Assembly: GCF_004210375.1 (NCBI RefSeq)
Contig: NW_027467782.1
Location: 31,351,276 to 31,415,275, forward strand
Origin: Tachypleus tridentatus
Lineage: Eukaryota > Arthropoda > Merostomata > Xiphosura > Limulidae
Length of the DNA stretch: 64,000 bases
Direction of reading: 5' to 3'
Of this stretch, positions 44,299-53,672 are shown in pieces. The position numbers were made by a program, and so were the translations under genes. Below the pieces are notes generated by a model, which was not told the DNA's origin, ran no database searches, and saw only the letters and a program-made list of their open reading frames with translations. How positions within the stretch are numbered: position 1 is the first letter of the stretch; every line of letters starts with the position of its first letter.

Positions 44299-46775
44299 CA
44301 GGAGTTCCAAACCGGTGGGTGTGCTACGTTAGTTCAATGTCATTAGGTGATATTATGGGTGTATGTATGCGTGCCTGTGAGTGAATGTGAATGTGCATGT
44401 GTCTGCAACTGTATGTATGTGTGTACTAGTGAGTAGCGATTATGTGAGTGCACGAGCATGTACGTATGCTTGTGTGTCTGTTTAGCTGTGATTAAGTGTG
44501 TGTGTGCTCGCTGTCGACACGTGAGTCACATGTCCGTTGCTGATTGGTGGATGACGAATCGCGCGACTAACCACGCTCTCTTCCCTCCCAATACTTATCC
44601 CATCATTACTCTACCTGCACCCCCCACAAGTAGTCAGTGTAAGATCTACAGTTGCCAAAGCGTTCATTATTCAACATTTTTATTTTATTTTAACAAGGAG
44701 ATAAGTAAGCAGTAGAGGTGAGTTGTGTCCATGGCTAAACGGCGCAGATACTCAGAATCCTACCTCAACATTGGCTTCACCACTGTGCTCGCCAACGACG
44801 GCATCGAGAAACCACAGTGTGTTTTGTGCCATGCTGTCCTGAGTGCAGAGTCAATGAAACCATCAAAACTCAAGCGTCATCTCGAGACGAAACATCCAGA
44901 ACACGCAAAGAAGGATTTGGATTTCTTCAAACGGCATGAACGGTGTCTTAAAGGCCAAAGAATCGATAGAAGTGGGTCGTTTCAGCAGCAGAGTGCAGCC
45001 GTAGTGGAAGCTTCATATGAGATTGCATTCGAAATTGCTGAACAAAAAAAGCCTCACACGATTGGAGAAACACTTCTTAAACCCTGCATGATGAAAGCAG
45101 TAAATCTTATTCTTGGAAAAGCCAGTGCAAAGAAGATGCAGCAAGTATCCCTGTCAAATAATACTATACAGAGGCGCATTTCTAAAATGTCTATGGATGT
45201 GAAGGAACAGGTTTTGACTGAAATCAAGGGTTCCCCTTTGTTCTCCTTTCAGCTCGACGAGTCAACAGATGCAAGTTCATGTTCTCAGTTGCTTGTCTTC
45301 GTGAGATACATTAATTTAGGTGACATCAAAGACGAATTCTTATTCTGCAGTGCACTTGAAACCACAACAAAAGCTGATGATGTCATGGAAAAAGTTAACT
45401 TTTTTCAAGACGAAGATCTTCAATGGGAAAACGTGTGTGGGGTTTGTACGGATGGGGCACCGGCTATGCTGGAATCGAATTCAGGATTCAGGTCAAGACT
45501 GAAGAAGCTAGCACCTCAAGGAAAGTGCATCCACTGCATGATTCACCGATATGCTCTCGCCAGTAAGACTCTCCCTGCCTCTCTGCAGGAAGTGCTTGAA
45601 TCTGTAATCAAAATTGTAAATTATGTGAAGACTCAAGCACTCAACACTCACCTATTCAAAGAACTATGCAAAGACATGAATGCTGACCACGAAGTCCTTC
45701 TCTTCTACACAGCAGTACGTTGGTTGTCGAAAGGAAACGTTATTAATCGTGTCTTTGAAATGAAAGATGAAATAAAGCTGTTCCTGGAGACTCAAGAAAG
45801 GAAAGATCTTGTAGCTCACTTAAAAGATGAAGCATGGAATAAAAGGGTTGCGTACCTAGCCGACATTTTTGACCAGCTGAACAAGCTCAATTTGAAGCTT
45901 CAAGGAAGGGAAACACATGTTCTCTTTTTTCAAGATAGTCTTCGGGCCTTTGTTTCCAAACTGCAGAACTGGCATCGGAAAACCAATCTTGGAAGCATCG
46001 CTATGTTTGAAAAACTTTGTGGAGTGACGGATGAGTCTCAGATCCAACTGGATCAGTTCCTCAAGGATAAGATTACCGAACATCTTCAGTCTCTAGAAAA
46101 GGAAGTCGAGCGTTACTTCCCTGTGCTATCACAGGAACAGGAGGCCCTGGTAAGGAACCCATTTTGTACTGAACTTAATGTATCCAGCATCCCAGATGAT
46201 ATCCAAGATGAATTTCTGGATCTAAGGAATGACTCTTCAGCTCGTGATCTCTTCAAGGTGAAATCCGTGACTCAGTTCTGGTGCGCTATGTATCAGTCAT
46301 ACTCCAAAGTCAGCATGATAGCTTTATGTGTCCTTGTTCCATTTGCTTCTACCTACTTGTGTGAGGCAGGATTTTCCACTCTTGTCAATATAAAAACAAA
46401 GAATAGGAACAGATTGGATGTTGGAGATGACATGAGACTGGCTCTAACAAATGCTCGACCACGAATTTCAAAGCTTGCTGCTGAAATGCAACATCAGGCA
46501 TCTCACTAGCTGGGTTGGATAGCTGTTCAAACCTATGTTAATATTATTTTAAGAAATATATGTTCTTTTTGTGAATTCAGGTTGGACCAGTGTGATTTAG
46601 TTTGCTAATAAATAATTACAGAATTACTAAATATTTTTTAGATGTTTCTTTCCCTCTCCTTCACAGAAAATAAAAGAAAAATTAAGCTGCTGATAATAAG
46701 CCCTAAGTAGGGGGTCACATGGGTTTCAAACTTTTAGGTAAGGGGTCACGAGTGCCAAAAGGTTGGGAACCCCTG
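44299..46775 (+). mobile_element. Complete hAT transposon, Buster/ZBED5-like
   Basis: The element is 2,477 bp. It begins CAGGAGTTCCAAACCGGTGG and ends CCAAAAGGTTGGGAACCCCT plus G, imperfect terminal inverted repeats of the hAT CAGGGGTTCCCAACC kind. The 8-bp target ATATAGAC occurs on both sides (44291-44298 and 46776-46783), as hAT transposases produce. It carries one uninterrupted transposase gene, a GT-rich left subterminal region and an AATAAA at 46669. It splits the LINE reverse transcriptase just after the INANDID block. Confidence 0.95.
44731..46509 (+). CDS. hAT-superfamily transposase (ZBED5/Buster-like), 592 aa
   Basis: It would catalyse cut-and-paste transposition. I place the start at ATG 44731 (MAKRRRYSESYL); a longer in-frame GTG at 44725 is not a likely eukaryotic start. 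An N-terminal BED zinc finger has Cys30, Cys33, His50 and His55 (QCVLCHAVL ... RHLETKH). The RNase-H-like core shows LDESTD (Asp176), the VCTDGAPAML block (Asp241), HCMIHRYALASK, and the last acidic residue in LCEAGFSTL (Glu545). The C-terminal hAT dimerisation region FASTYLCEAGFSTLVNIKTK ends the protein. Length and motif order match the Buster/ZBED5/FAM200 group. The frame is fully open, so the copy is recent or the gene is retained. Codon use is less AT-rich than neighbouring DNA. Confidence 0.93.
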   Translation: MAKRRRYSESYLNIGFTTVLANDGIEKPQCVLCHAVLSAESMKPSKLKRHLETKHPEHAKKDLDFFKRHERCLKGQRIDRSGSFQQQSAAVVEASYEIAFEIAEQKKPHTIGETLLKPCMMKAVNLILGKASAKKMQQVSLSNNTIQRRISKMSMDVKEQVLTEIKGSPLFSFQLDESTDASSCSQLLVFVRYINLGDIKDEFLFCSALETTTKADDVMEKVNFFQDEDLQWENVCGVCTDGAPAMLESNSGFRSRLKKLAPQGKCIHCMIHRYALASKTLPASLQEVLESVIKIVNYVKTQALNTHLFKELCKDMNADHEVLLFYTAVRWLSKGNVINRVFEMKDEIKLFLETQERKDLVAHLKDEAWNKRVAYLADIFDQLNKLNLKLQGRETHVLFFQDSLRAFVSKLQNWHRKTNLGSIAMFEKLCGVTDESQIQLDQFLKDKITEHLQSLEKEVERYFPVLSQEQEALVRNPFCTELNVSSIPDDIQDEFLDLRNDSSARDLFKVKSVTQFWCAMYQSYSKVSMIALCVLVPFASTYLCEAGFSTLVNIKTKNRNRLDVGDDMRLALTNARPRISKLAAEMQHQASH

Positions 46776-46783
46776 ATATAGAC

Positions 46784-46942
46784 GAAGGAATAATCAATAA
46801 ATTATTTAAATTTGCTGTTGATAAAGATTATTTGGTGTTCCTAGCTACGAAGAGGACGCTGCTGCTTTACAAAAGGATTTAGACAAGTTATTGAGTTGGA
46901 TAAACAAATGGCAGACAAATTTTAAGTATTATAAGTATAAGG
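46784..46942 (+). mobile_element. CR1-like LINE, continuation after the hAT insertion
   Basis: The reading resumes with EGIINKLFKFAVD (the YADD-type box decayed to AVDK), then KRTLLLYKRI and LLSWINKWQTNFKYYKY, continuing the reverse transcriptase broken at 44298. It ends at a SINE1 head. Confidence 0.85.
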
Positions 46943-46943
46943 T

Positions 46944-47018
46944 GGCCTGGCATGGCTTAGCGCGTAAGGCGTGCGACTCGTAATCCGAGGGTCGCGGGTT
47001 CGCGCCCGCGTCGCGGGC
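46944..47018 (+). repeat. SINE1 head fragment
   Basis: tRNA-like part only: GGCCTGGCATGGCTTAGCGC, loop CTCGTAA and GGTTCGCGCCCGCGTCGCG. Confidence 0.85.
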
Positions 47019-47234
47019 CAGGCCCCCTAAACACGTGTGCCAGAATCCGTTAAAACAGAATATATTAATTTTGATAGGGCGTGAAGACAACAAGGTAGAA
47101 CTGGTGTTTATTGAAGACAGAAATTTATTTTATCATGTGATAAATACAGTTGTCCATTTATTGAATATTTCATATTATAAATTCTATTTTTAGGTGAATT
47201 AATAACATTCGAATAATCATTTAATTTTTTTTTG

Positions 47235-47305
47235 ATTGTTTGGGAATTTCGCACAAAGCTACTCGAAGGCTATCTGTGCTAGCCGTCCCTAATTTAGCAG
47301 TGTAT
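47235..47305 (-). repeat. SINE1 tail fragment
   Basis: Minus-strand reading: ACACTGCTAAATTAGGGACG, GCTAGCACAGATAGCC, GTAGCTTTGTGCGAAATTCC, AAAC tail. Confidence 0.85.
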
Positions 47306-47388
47306 AATTGTTACTGTACTTCATTCTGAGTTCTGTGACTTCAGTATCAGTTTGTAATACTTTTAGAAGTGTTCCTACTTTTTAATAG

Positions 47389-47488
47389 GGCCCGGCATGG
47401 CCAGGTTGTGGAGACACTCGACTCGTAATCTGAGGGTCGCGGGTTCGCATCCACGTCGCGCCAAACATGCTCGCCCTTTCAGCCGTGG
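47389..47488 (+). repeat. SINE1 head fragment
   Basis: GCCCGGCATGGCCAGGTTGT, loop CTCGTAA, B-box GGGTTCGCATCC, CAAACATGCTCGCCCTTTCA. Confidence 0.85.
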
Positions 47489-47707
47489 AAAATTGTATTT
47501 GTACTTTCATAAAATATCACTGTACAAACATTGCTCTAAAATATCAAGGTCAGTTGTTGAAAAGGTCATCCTGCTACGGACAGAAATGAGTGAAGTCTCT
47601 CCGATTTTGTCAATTGTTAAATATAAGTTGTCTACAACGAGCAAAACAAAACGTGTCTTCAGAGTGTCTACTCATATAAACTTGGTAAGTCTTTCTCACC
47701 GGCACGT

Positions 47708-47756
47708 TCTTCAGATTACGAAGCGCACGCCTTAACGCGCTAGGCCATGCCAGACC
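47708..47756 (-). repeat. SINE1 head remnant
   Basis: Minus-strand GGTCTGGCATGGCCTAGCGC then GTTAAGGCGTGCG; the rest is lost. Confidence 0.6.
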
Positions 47757-47794
47757 CCACACGAAACGCAACTAAACAAAATACTACTAAAAAT

Positions 47795-48125
47795 GAAAAA
47801 AAAAAAAACCAACAAAATTTCAAAAACACTTTATTCTTACCTACGTAAGACCGACTCACACACACCACAAATATACGACATCCCCAAACCTCATAAACCA
47901 GATTGTCCATTACGACCAACAATGCCCACATATGAATCGTTTAATTACAATCTTGGTAAATACATAGCTTGAGAATTCTCCAAATATGTAAAAAACTACA
48001 CTGACAAACAAGCAGAAAAATGGAGAACAGATTAAAAGAACATAAAAAGTCACCTTCACACGTTTTCGAACACTGCAAAGCAAATAAACACAACATAACC
48101 ATAGAAAAGACCCAAATACTAAATA
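47795..48125 (+). mobile_element. Penelope-like element, reverse transcriptase block fused to endonuclease end
   Basis: Plus-strand words TPQIYDIPKPHKPDCPLRP and YNLGKYIA come from the core reverse transcriptase. They are followed directly by YTDKQAEKWRTD, KSHLHTFSNTAK and the endonuclease end, so a large internal part is missing. Fossil. Confidence 0.8.
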
Positions 48126-48467
48126 TATATTTAAATTTAACGTTTAGAAATTGCATTTAATTAAAGTAACATCATGCATTTTGTTAATAACGTGAAAAAA
48201 CCAAGAAACTCGAAAGCAATGATTAAAAACAGAATCAATTGCACAATAGTATGAGTCGTAAGTAATAATAACATATATATTTTACAGTATTATGTGTCAA
48301 AGTATATGCGTGTGTCCGCTGTTATATGGAAAGCTGCCGGTCAGATTGTCACCAGGCATATATATACTCTTTGAAGTTCCTGGGGTAAGGAAAATCGGTT
48401 TTTGACCCAACTTCAGTACCATCCCCTGAGTTCTTATATCTTCCCTGTATGTTTAAAGGTTTAGTCA

Positions 48468-48505
<38 letters not shown>

Positions 48506-49063
48506 ACGAAAAATGGAATTCGTGGTCAAAATGATAGACAAGTAGATATATAAATAAGTGTGTTTATAGGTAACAAGGTACATAAAAAGAAACAACAGGT
48601 TTTCTTGACAGTGGTATTTTAGTTGAAATGAATCACATTTGTGGAATTATGGTGTATTAACATTTTTAAACTTCAAACATATGTATATGTGTGTTGTGTT
48701 TTTCAATTTCTGACGCGAAGTAATCAGTAACTTCTATTGTACTTAAGTTACTTGGTTCACAACACAATCGCCAACTCATTGTCCCTAAAGACGTTCCAAC
48801 ACATTGTAGGTTTGTGGTATTCTTAAGTCCACCCACACAAACTTGAGAACAGACAACTACACATGAAATGCTATATTTATTTTTCATCTTTCACATTCCC
48901 GTGAGACAAATGTATAAATTAGATGTCTTCAGGGGATTTCATTATTTCACTTTAATATTCACCGAATGTTAGTCTGAATTCCAGGATGTGTTGTTGAGAT
49001 ATATTCTTATACACTTTATCCTTTGTTCTCTCTCAGCAACCAATAAGTAACTTGCTAGTAAGG
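48126..49063. other. AT-rich stretch with a GT microsatellite
   Basis: A (GT)n run of about 16 units lies at 48471-48502. No gene is recognised. Confidence 0.5.
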
Positions 49064-50710
49064 CTGTTCTATTCTAAAACAATTTGCATTGATAGATTCA
49101 ACCACTTATTTGAGTAGAGCTTTGAAAGATGAAAATAAGAAAAGGGAAAATAAAAATGAAAACCTTTTTTAGCATTTAATAGGGAAAATGTGGACACTAT
49201 GAAATTAGCCTAAATACTAGCTGGTCTAAAGTTTAAGGCAATACTGAAACGAAGCGTTAATCGGTAAACATGTAACGAAATTTAGTCATTTGTGTTCAAG
49301 CATTAGCGTTGTCAACATCTCCCAGTGATATTTACTGTGTTACATTGGGTAAAAACATGACCAAGACTAAAACGTTGACAGTGTTTGAACGTGGCAGAAT
49401 TGTCGAGCTGCAAAAGCAGGTCTCTCTCAACGTGCCATCCCGTTGAGATTGGGCATAGTAAAAATGCTGTAAATTTCTTAAAAGACCCTGAGGGATACGG
49501 AACGAGAATTTCAAGTGTTCGGCCCAAGAAAATTTCGCTGGCGTTGAGCAGGAGGATTCGACGGGTTGTGAGGCAAGAAACTAGCTGATCATCGAACCAG
49601 ATTAAGGCCCTTACACACGCAGAATGTAGCTCAAGAACAATAAGTGTTTTTTTTTTATAGCAAAGCCACCTCGGGCTATCTGCTGAAACCACCGAGGGAA
49701 ATCGAACCCCTGATTTTAGCGTTGTCAATAACAATAAGACGGCATCTACAAGAGAAAGGCTTTAAAAACCATAAACGTCTTAAAAGGCCACGCCTCCTTC
49801 TACACCACGAAACAGCTTGGTTAAACTTTGCTGAGAAGCACCAAACATGGGACGTGGAAAAGTGGAAGAAGATTTTGTTCTCTGATGAGAAAAAAATTTA
49901 ACCTTGATGGTCCAGATGGCTTCCAACGTTACTGGCACAATAAGGACATCCCACCAGAGACATTTTCTACACGACACAGTGGAGGAGGTTCCATCATGAT
50001 CTGGGATGGTTTCTCCTTCCATGGAACAGTGGAGCTTCAAGTTATTCAGGGGCGTCAAACAGCAGCTGGCGACATTGGCTTATTGGAGAGAGCATCCTTA
50101 TTGACTGAAGGTCTCACTTGTGTGGAAATGACTGGCTCTTTCAGCAGGACAACGCTGCAATTTACAATGCCCGCAGAACAAAGGATTTTTCATTGCGAAT
50201 AACGTGACTCTTTTGAACCATCCAGCGTGTTCGTCCGAACTGAACCCAATTGAAAATGTTTGAGGGTGGATGGCAAGGAAAGTCTATATAAATGGACGAC
50301 AATTCAAAACAGTGCATGATCTTCGTGAAGCCATCTTCATCACTTAGAATACCATTCTAGCTAGCCTTCTGCAAACGCTTATATCGACCATGCCAAAGCG
50401 AATGTTTGAAGGTATTCGAAATGACCGCCGTACAACTCACTACTGAGACCTCTTGCTGGGCATTTCCTATACTGTTTAGGACTTCTTTATGGTATGGTCT
50501 TAAACTTTTGACCATCTAGTATTTAGTTTAATTTCATAGTGTTCAGATTTTTGCTGTTAAACGCCAGAAAAGTTTTTTATTTTTATTTTTTCCTTTTCTT
50601 ATTTTCATCTTTCGAAGCCCTACTCAAATAAGTGGTTGAGTCTAACAACGCAAAATGCAAATTTTTTCTTTATGCTCATTAGGTTTAAGATTTTGGACAG
50701 CAGTTTATAT
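49064..50710 (+). mobile_element. Tc1-like transposon with long inverted repeats
   Basis: Inverted repeats of more than 150 bp flank the element: ATTCAACCACTTATTTGAGT, AGCTTTGAAAGATGAAAATA and onward at the left (about 49100-49240) answer the reverse complement of 50470-50660 at the right. The right end reads TTTGGACAGCAGTTTATA, a Tc1-type terminus; the left outer end is partly lost. Between them, plus-strand words give a Tc1 transposase in order: [91 protein letters not shown]-like, and NPIENV. Several frame changes and stops make it inactive, and it also carries a SINE at 49645-49729. Confidence 0.88.
49636..49738 (-). repeat. SINE2 stub with perfect 9-bp target duplication inside the Tc1 element
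   Basis: AACAATAAG occurs at 49636-49644 and 49730-49738. The minus-strand insert (49645-49729) is the 3' part of SINE2: ATTGACAACGCTAAAATCAG, GGGTTCGATTTCCCTCGG, AGCAGATAGCCCGAGGTGG, TTTGCTATAAAA tail. Confidence 0.92.
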
Positions 50711-51339
50711 ACATCAACCTCATTCCTAAAAGGTTTTCTGACATCTGCTAAACATATTTGAATTGTTTGGCTTGGTAATTTAATTTAGGGTATCCAGGTA
50801 GCCAATCAGGTGGAGGCATTGCACTCCGTTCTAACAGTGGATACAAGCTGAACCGCTGTCAGCTTATGGCATTGTAAAGTCAGGTGTAAGCGACGACACG
50901 TTGTCTCAACAATACAATAAGTGATAGACCCTTGTTGAAAGACAGAGACAACATCCGACTTTAATATTGACAAAGACATTGTAGGATACATTATGATGAA
51001 TTACGGAACATCTACGAATTGCGTTTGAAGAAAGATTCGATATATTGACACACAACATCCATTACAATTATTACTTACCAAATGATACAATACTTGAAAG
51101 ACCCGATATGAAAATTACCAGTTCAGAAAGAAGGGAATCTCCGTTATGGGCTGTTCTTACAGACGCGTTTGCAAATGGTCGAAGAACGTACAATATCATT
51201 TTGATGTTTGTATTTGAGGTAAAATGTTGACTAATTGTGTCTTTAAAAGTGTCCTGAAAAACAATAGAATTTTTAAGTTCATATGTTTTTCTTTGCTTTT
51301 ATCTCTAAATCATAACAAATCGAAAAATAAACAATATCG
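50711..51339. other. Unassigned stretch
   Basis: Two short frames (50991-50806 minus, 51045-51230 plus) lack motifs. Nothing is recognised. Confidence 0.3.
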
Positions 51340-51546
51340 GTTTGTTTAGAAATTTCGCGCAAACCTACACGAGGGCTATCTGCGCTAGTCATCCCTACTT
51401 TAGCAGTGTGAGAAGAGAGAGAAGGCAGTTAGTTATCACCATCCACCATCAACTCTTGGACTAATCTTTTATAAACGAATAGAAGGATTAACCGATAATT
51501 ATAATGCCCCACTCCTGAGAGGGCGAGTATGTTAGGTGTGACGGAG
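51340..51546 (-). repeat. SINE1, 5'-truncated, diverged
   Basis: Minus-strand reading from CGTCACACCTAACATACTCG through GATGGTGGATGGTGATAAC to the CTCGTGTAGGTTTGCGCG tail. The tRNA-like head is missing. Confidence 0.8.
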
Positions 51547-52040
51547 AAAACAATATGGGACACATTCTTGATGACGAGAAACCCACTTGAAATGAAACTT
51601 TTTTCAATCACGTTAACTCGATACACCCCAATATTAAGTTCACCTGTGAACAGGTAAAAACTAACCAAATAGCATTTCTTAACCTCAAGATTCCTATAAC
51701 TGATACACAATTCAAAACAGAAAATGGCCCGGCATGGCCAAGCACGTTAAGGCGTGCGACTCTTAATCTGAAGGTTGCGGGTTCGAATTTTCGTCACATC
51801 AAACATGCTCGCCCTTTCAGCCGTGGGGGCATTATAATGTGACGATCAATTTCATTATTAATTGGTAAAAGAGTAGCCCATGAGTTGATGGTGGGTGGTG
51901 ATGATTAGCTGCCTTCTCTTTAGTCTTACACTGCTAAATTAGGGACGGCTAGCGCCTAGGAAGGTCGAAATGTTGTTCTCTCCCTATCCAAAAAAAGAAA
52001 AAGTGTTAATACTCGTACTAGCCGTTCTGAAATACAACAT
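51547..52040 (+). mobile_element. Penelope-like fossil interrupted by a SINE
   Basis: The left part includes the terminus-like GATGACGAGAAACCCACTTG joined to reverse transcriptase words (SIHPNIKFTCE, NQIAFLNLKIPITDTQFKTE). After the SINE1 at 51726-51956, the 3' terminal part resumes with AGGAAGGTCGAAATGTTGTT and ACTAGCCGTTCTGAAATAC. Confidence 0.75.
51726..51956 (+). repeat. SINE1, nearly full-length, inside a Penelope-like fossil
   Basis: GGCCCGGCATGGCCAAGCAC through GGGTTCGAATTTTCG, GATGGTGGGTGGTGATGATT and AGGGACGGCTAGCGC. The last part of the tail is missing. Confidence 0.88.
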
Positions 52041-52617
52041 CGGACACAGCGTTAATGGTATAAAAAGGAATTATATAAACTTAGAAACACATTTATCAAA
52101 CTCTATGAAATATTTATGTCCTTCCTTAAACAGGATTTCCTTCAGAGTAAGTAAAATTACCTAGCGACAAGAAATGTATTTCTATACATTTAAAACATTA
52201 TGTTTCATGTACAACTGGGTACCACCATAAACTATCGATCCTACATAGACTTCGCCCATAAACAAGGACGGATTTTTTGACAAAGGTTTTGAGATGAGTT
52301 GTTTTAATTGCTAATGTTAAATGGAGTCTGAGTGCTGCTAATTTTTAAATTTTTAGAAGAAATCGATACTATGATAAATGTTATCTTAATACGAGCCATT
52401 TAGTCTGTAAACTACCATAAGTTGGGAATTTTGATAGAAACTACAGTTACTGACGTTCTAATCTTTTATGAGACTGAAACACTATTTTCCTTCTCCATAT
52501 TAAAATATCTGTTTTTCCTCTCAACTACTTTCCATTAACTGACTTCCCCTGAAAACAGATAAATCTTAATTTTATGATACTATCCTTTAATGTTAATTTC
52601 AAATCAAATCGACATTA

Positions 52618-52835
52618 ATGTATCTCAAGACAGCTGGTATGGGTATTAAAACTTTTGTTCAAATAAAATAGAGAGCAACATTTCAACCTTCTAAGGCCAT
52701 CTTCAGGTTAACAAAAAAATAAATGGCCTAAGAAGGTTGAAATGTTGGTCTCTACTTTATTTTAATAACAGTTAATACCTATACCAGCCGTCTTGAGATA
52801 CATTTTTACTTCAAGTGAATTTCTCGTCAGCACGA
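52618..52835. repeat. Near-perfect hairpin made of two Penelope-like termini
   Basis: The left arm (52618-52706: ATGTATCTCAAGACAGCTGG, TATGGGTATTAAAACTTTTG, AACATTTCAACCTTCTAAGG) is answered by its reverse complement at about 52725-52808 across a short spacer. Each arm is one terminal segment of the Penelope-like family, so the two termini stand tail to tail with little else. The transcript would fold into a long stem. Confidence 0.85.
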
Positions 52836-52948
52836 ATTACTTCTGTTGAAGAAAGCCTCTTCATTTTCAATGATCACATAGCACTGAGTAATAACATCAG
52901 CTTCTTTCTGATGTAGTCAGTTCTGGAGGTTCAGTGTATTCGCTCACC

Positions 52949-53062
52949 AGTGGCACAGCGGTATGGCTGCAAACTTACAACGCTGGAATCTGGGTTTCGA
53001 TACCTGTGGTAGGCAGGACACAGATAGTCCATTGTGTTGCTTTGTGCTAAACTTCAAATAAA
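52949..53062 (+). repeat. SINE3-type tRNA-like SINE
   Basis: GTGGCACAGCGGTATGGCTG, CAAACTTACAACGC, GGGTTTCGATACC, GGACACAGATAGTCCATTG, GCTTTGTGCTAAACTTC and an A-rich end. Confidence 0.75.
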
Positions 53063-53519
53063 CCTCAGTGTCTTTATTTGATATTTACTATTATTTTAAA
53101 GATACGGTGTTTCTTCTTGTATCTAAGCCTTTGTCTAAAACTTACTCTTTACAATGACATCCATTAAGCACGTGTATGCCGCGTGTTTTATTGTACGCAC
53201 CATTATATTGTAATTGTTTAAATCTGATTTATCTAAACTTCCGATTAAATACGAAATCTTACTCAATGTAATGTTGGTTCCTGAAATTTTAATATTATGA
53301 ACTACTGTAATTTACTTTTCTTTTTTGAGATATTAACGCAGACGATGGAATTTATGGACATTTTGAAACATCAGTATTAAAGACGTTTTTAGTATTACAA
53401 AGTTTTTAATATTTCTTACAAAACTTCGTTTTCCACTTGATGAATCAGCTACACATACTATATATTCTTTTGATTCATCAGTTTTCTTATTGCTCAGATA
53501 AACGTCATTTATTTGATTT

Positions 53520-53672
53520 ATTCGAATCTCCGTCACACCAAATATGCTTGCTCTTTCAACCATGGGGGCGTTACCTTGTACGGTCAGTCCAACTAGTCTT
53601 ACACTGATAAATTAGGGACGGCTAGCGCTTATAGCCCTCATGTAGCTTTGCGCGAAATACAAAAAACAAACA
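53520..53672 (+). repeat. SINE1 with internal deletion
   Basis: It begins in the B-box region (TTCGAATCTCCGTCACACC), keeps CCATGGGGGCGTTA, then skips to CTAGTCTTACACTGATAAAT and runs to the AAAC tail. Confidence 0.85.

Noticed and set aside
44725-44730. GTG start two codons upstream of the hAT transposase ATG
   Set aside because: A eukaryotic gene would use the ATG at 44731, which also matches the family N-terminus.
49312-49734. 140-codon minus-strand frame
   Set aside because: It lies antisense to the Tc1 transposase and crosses the nested SINE.
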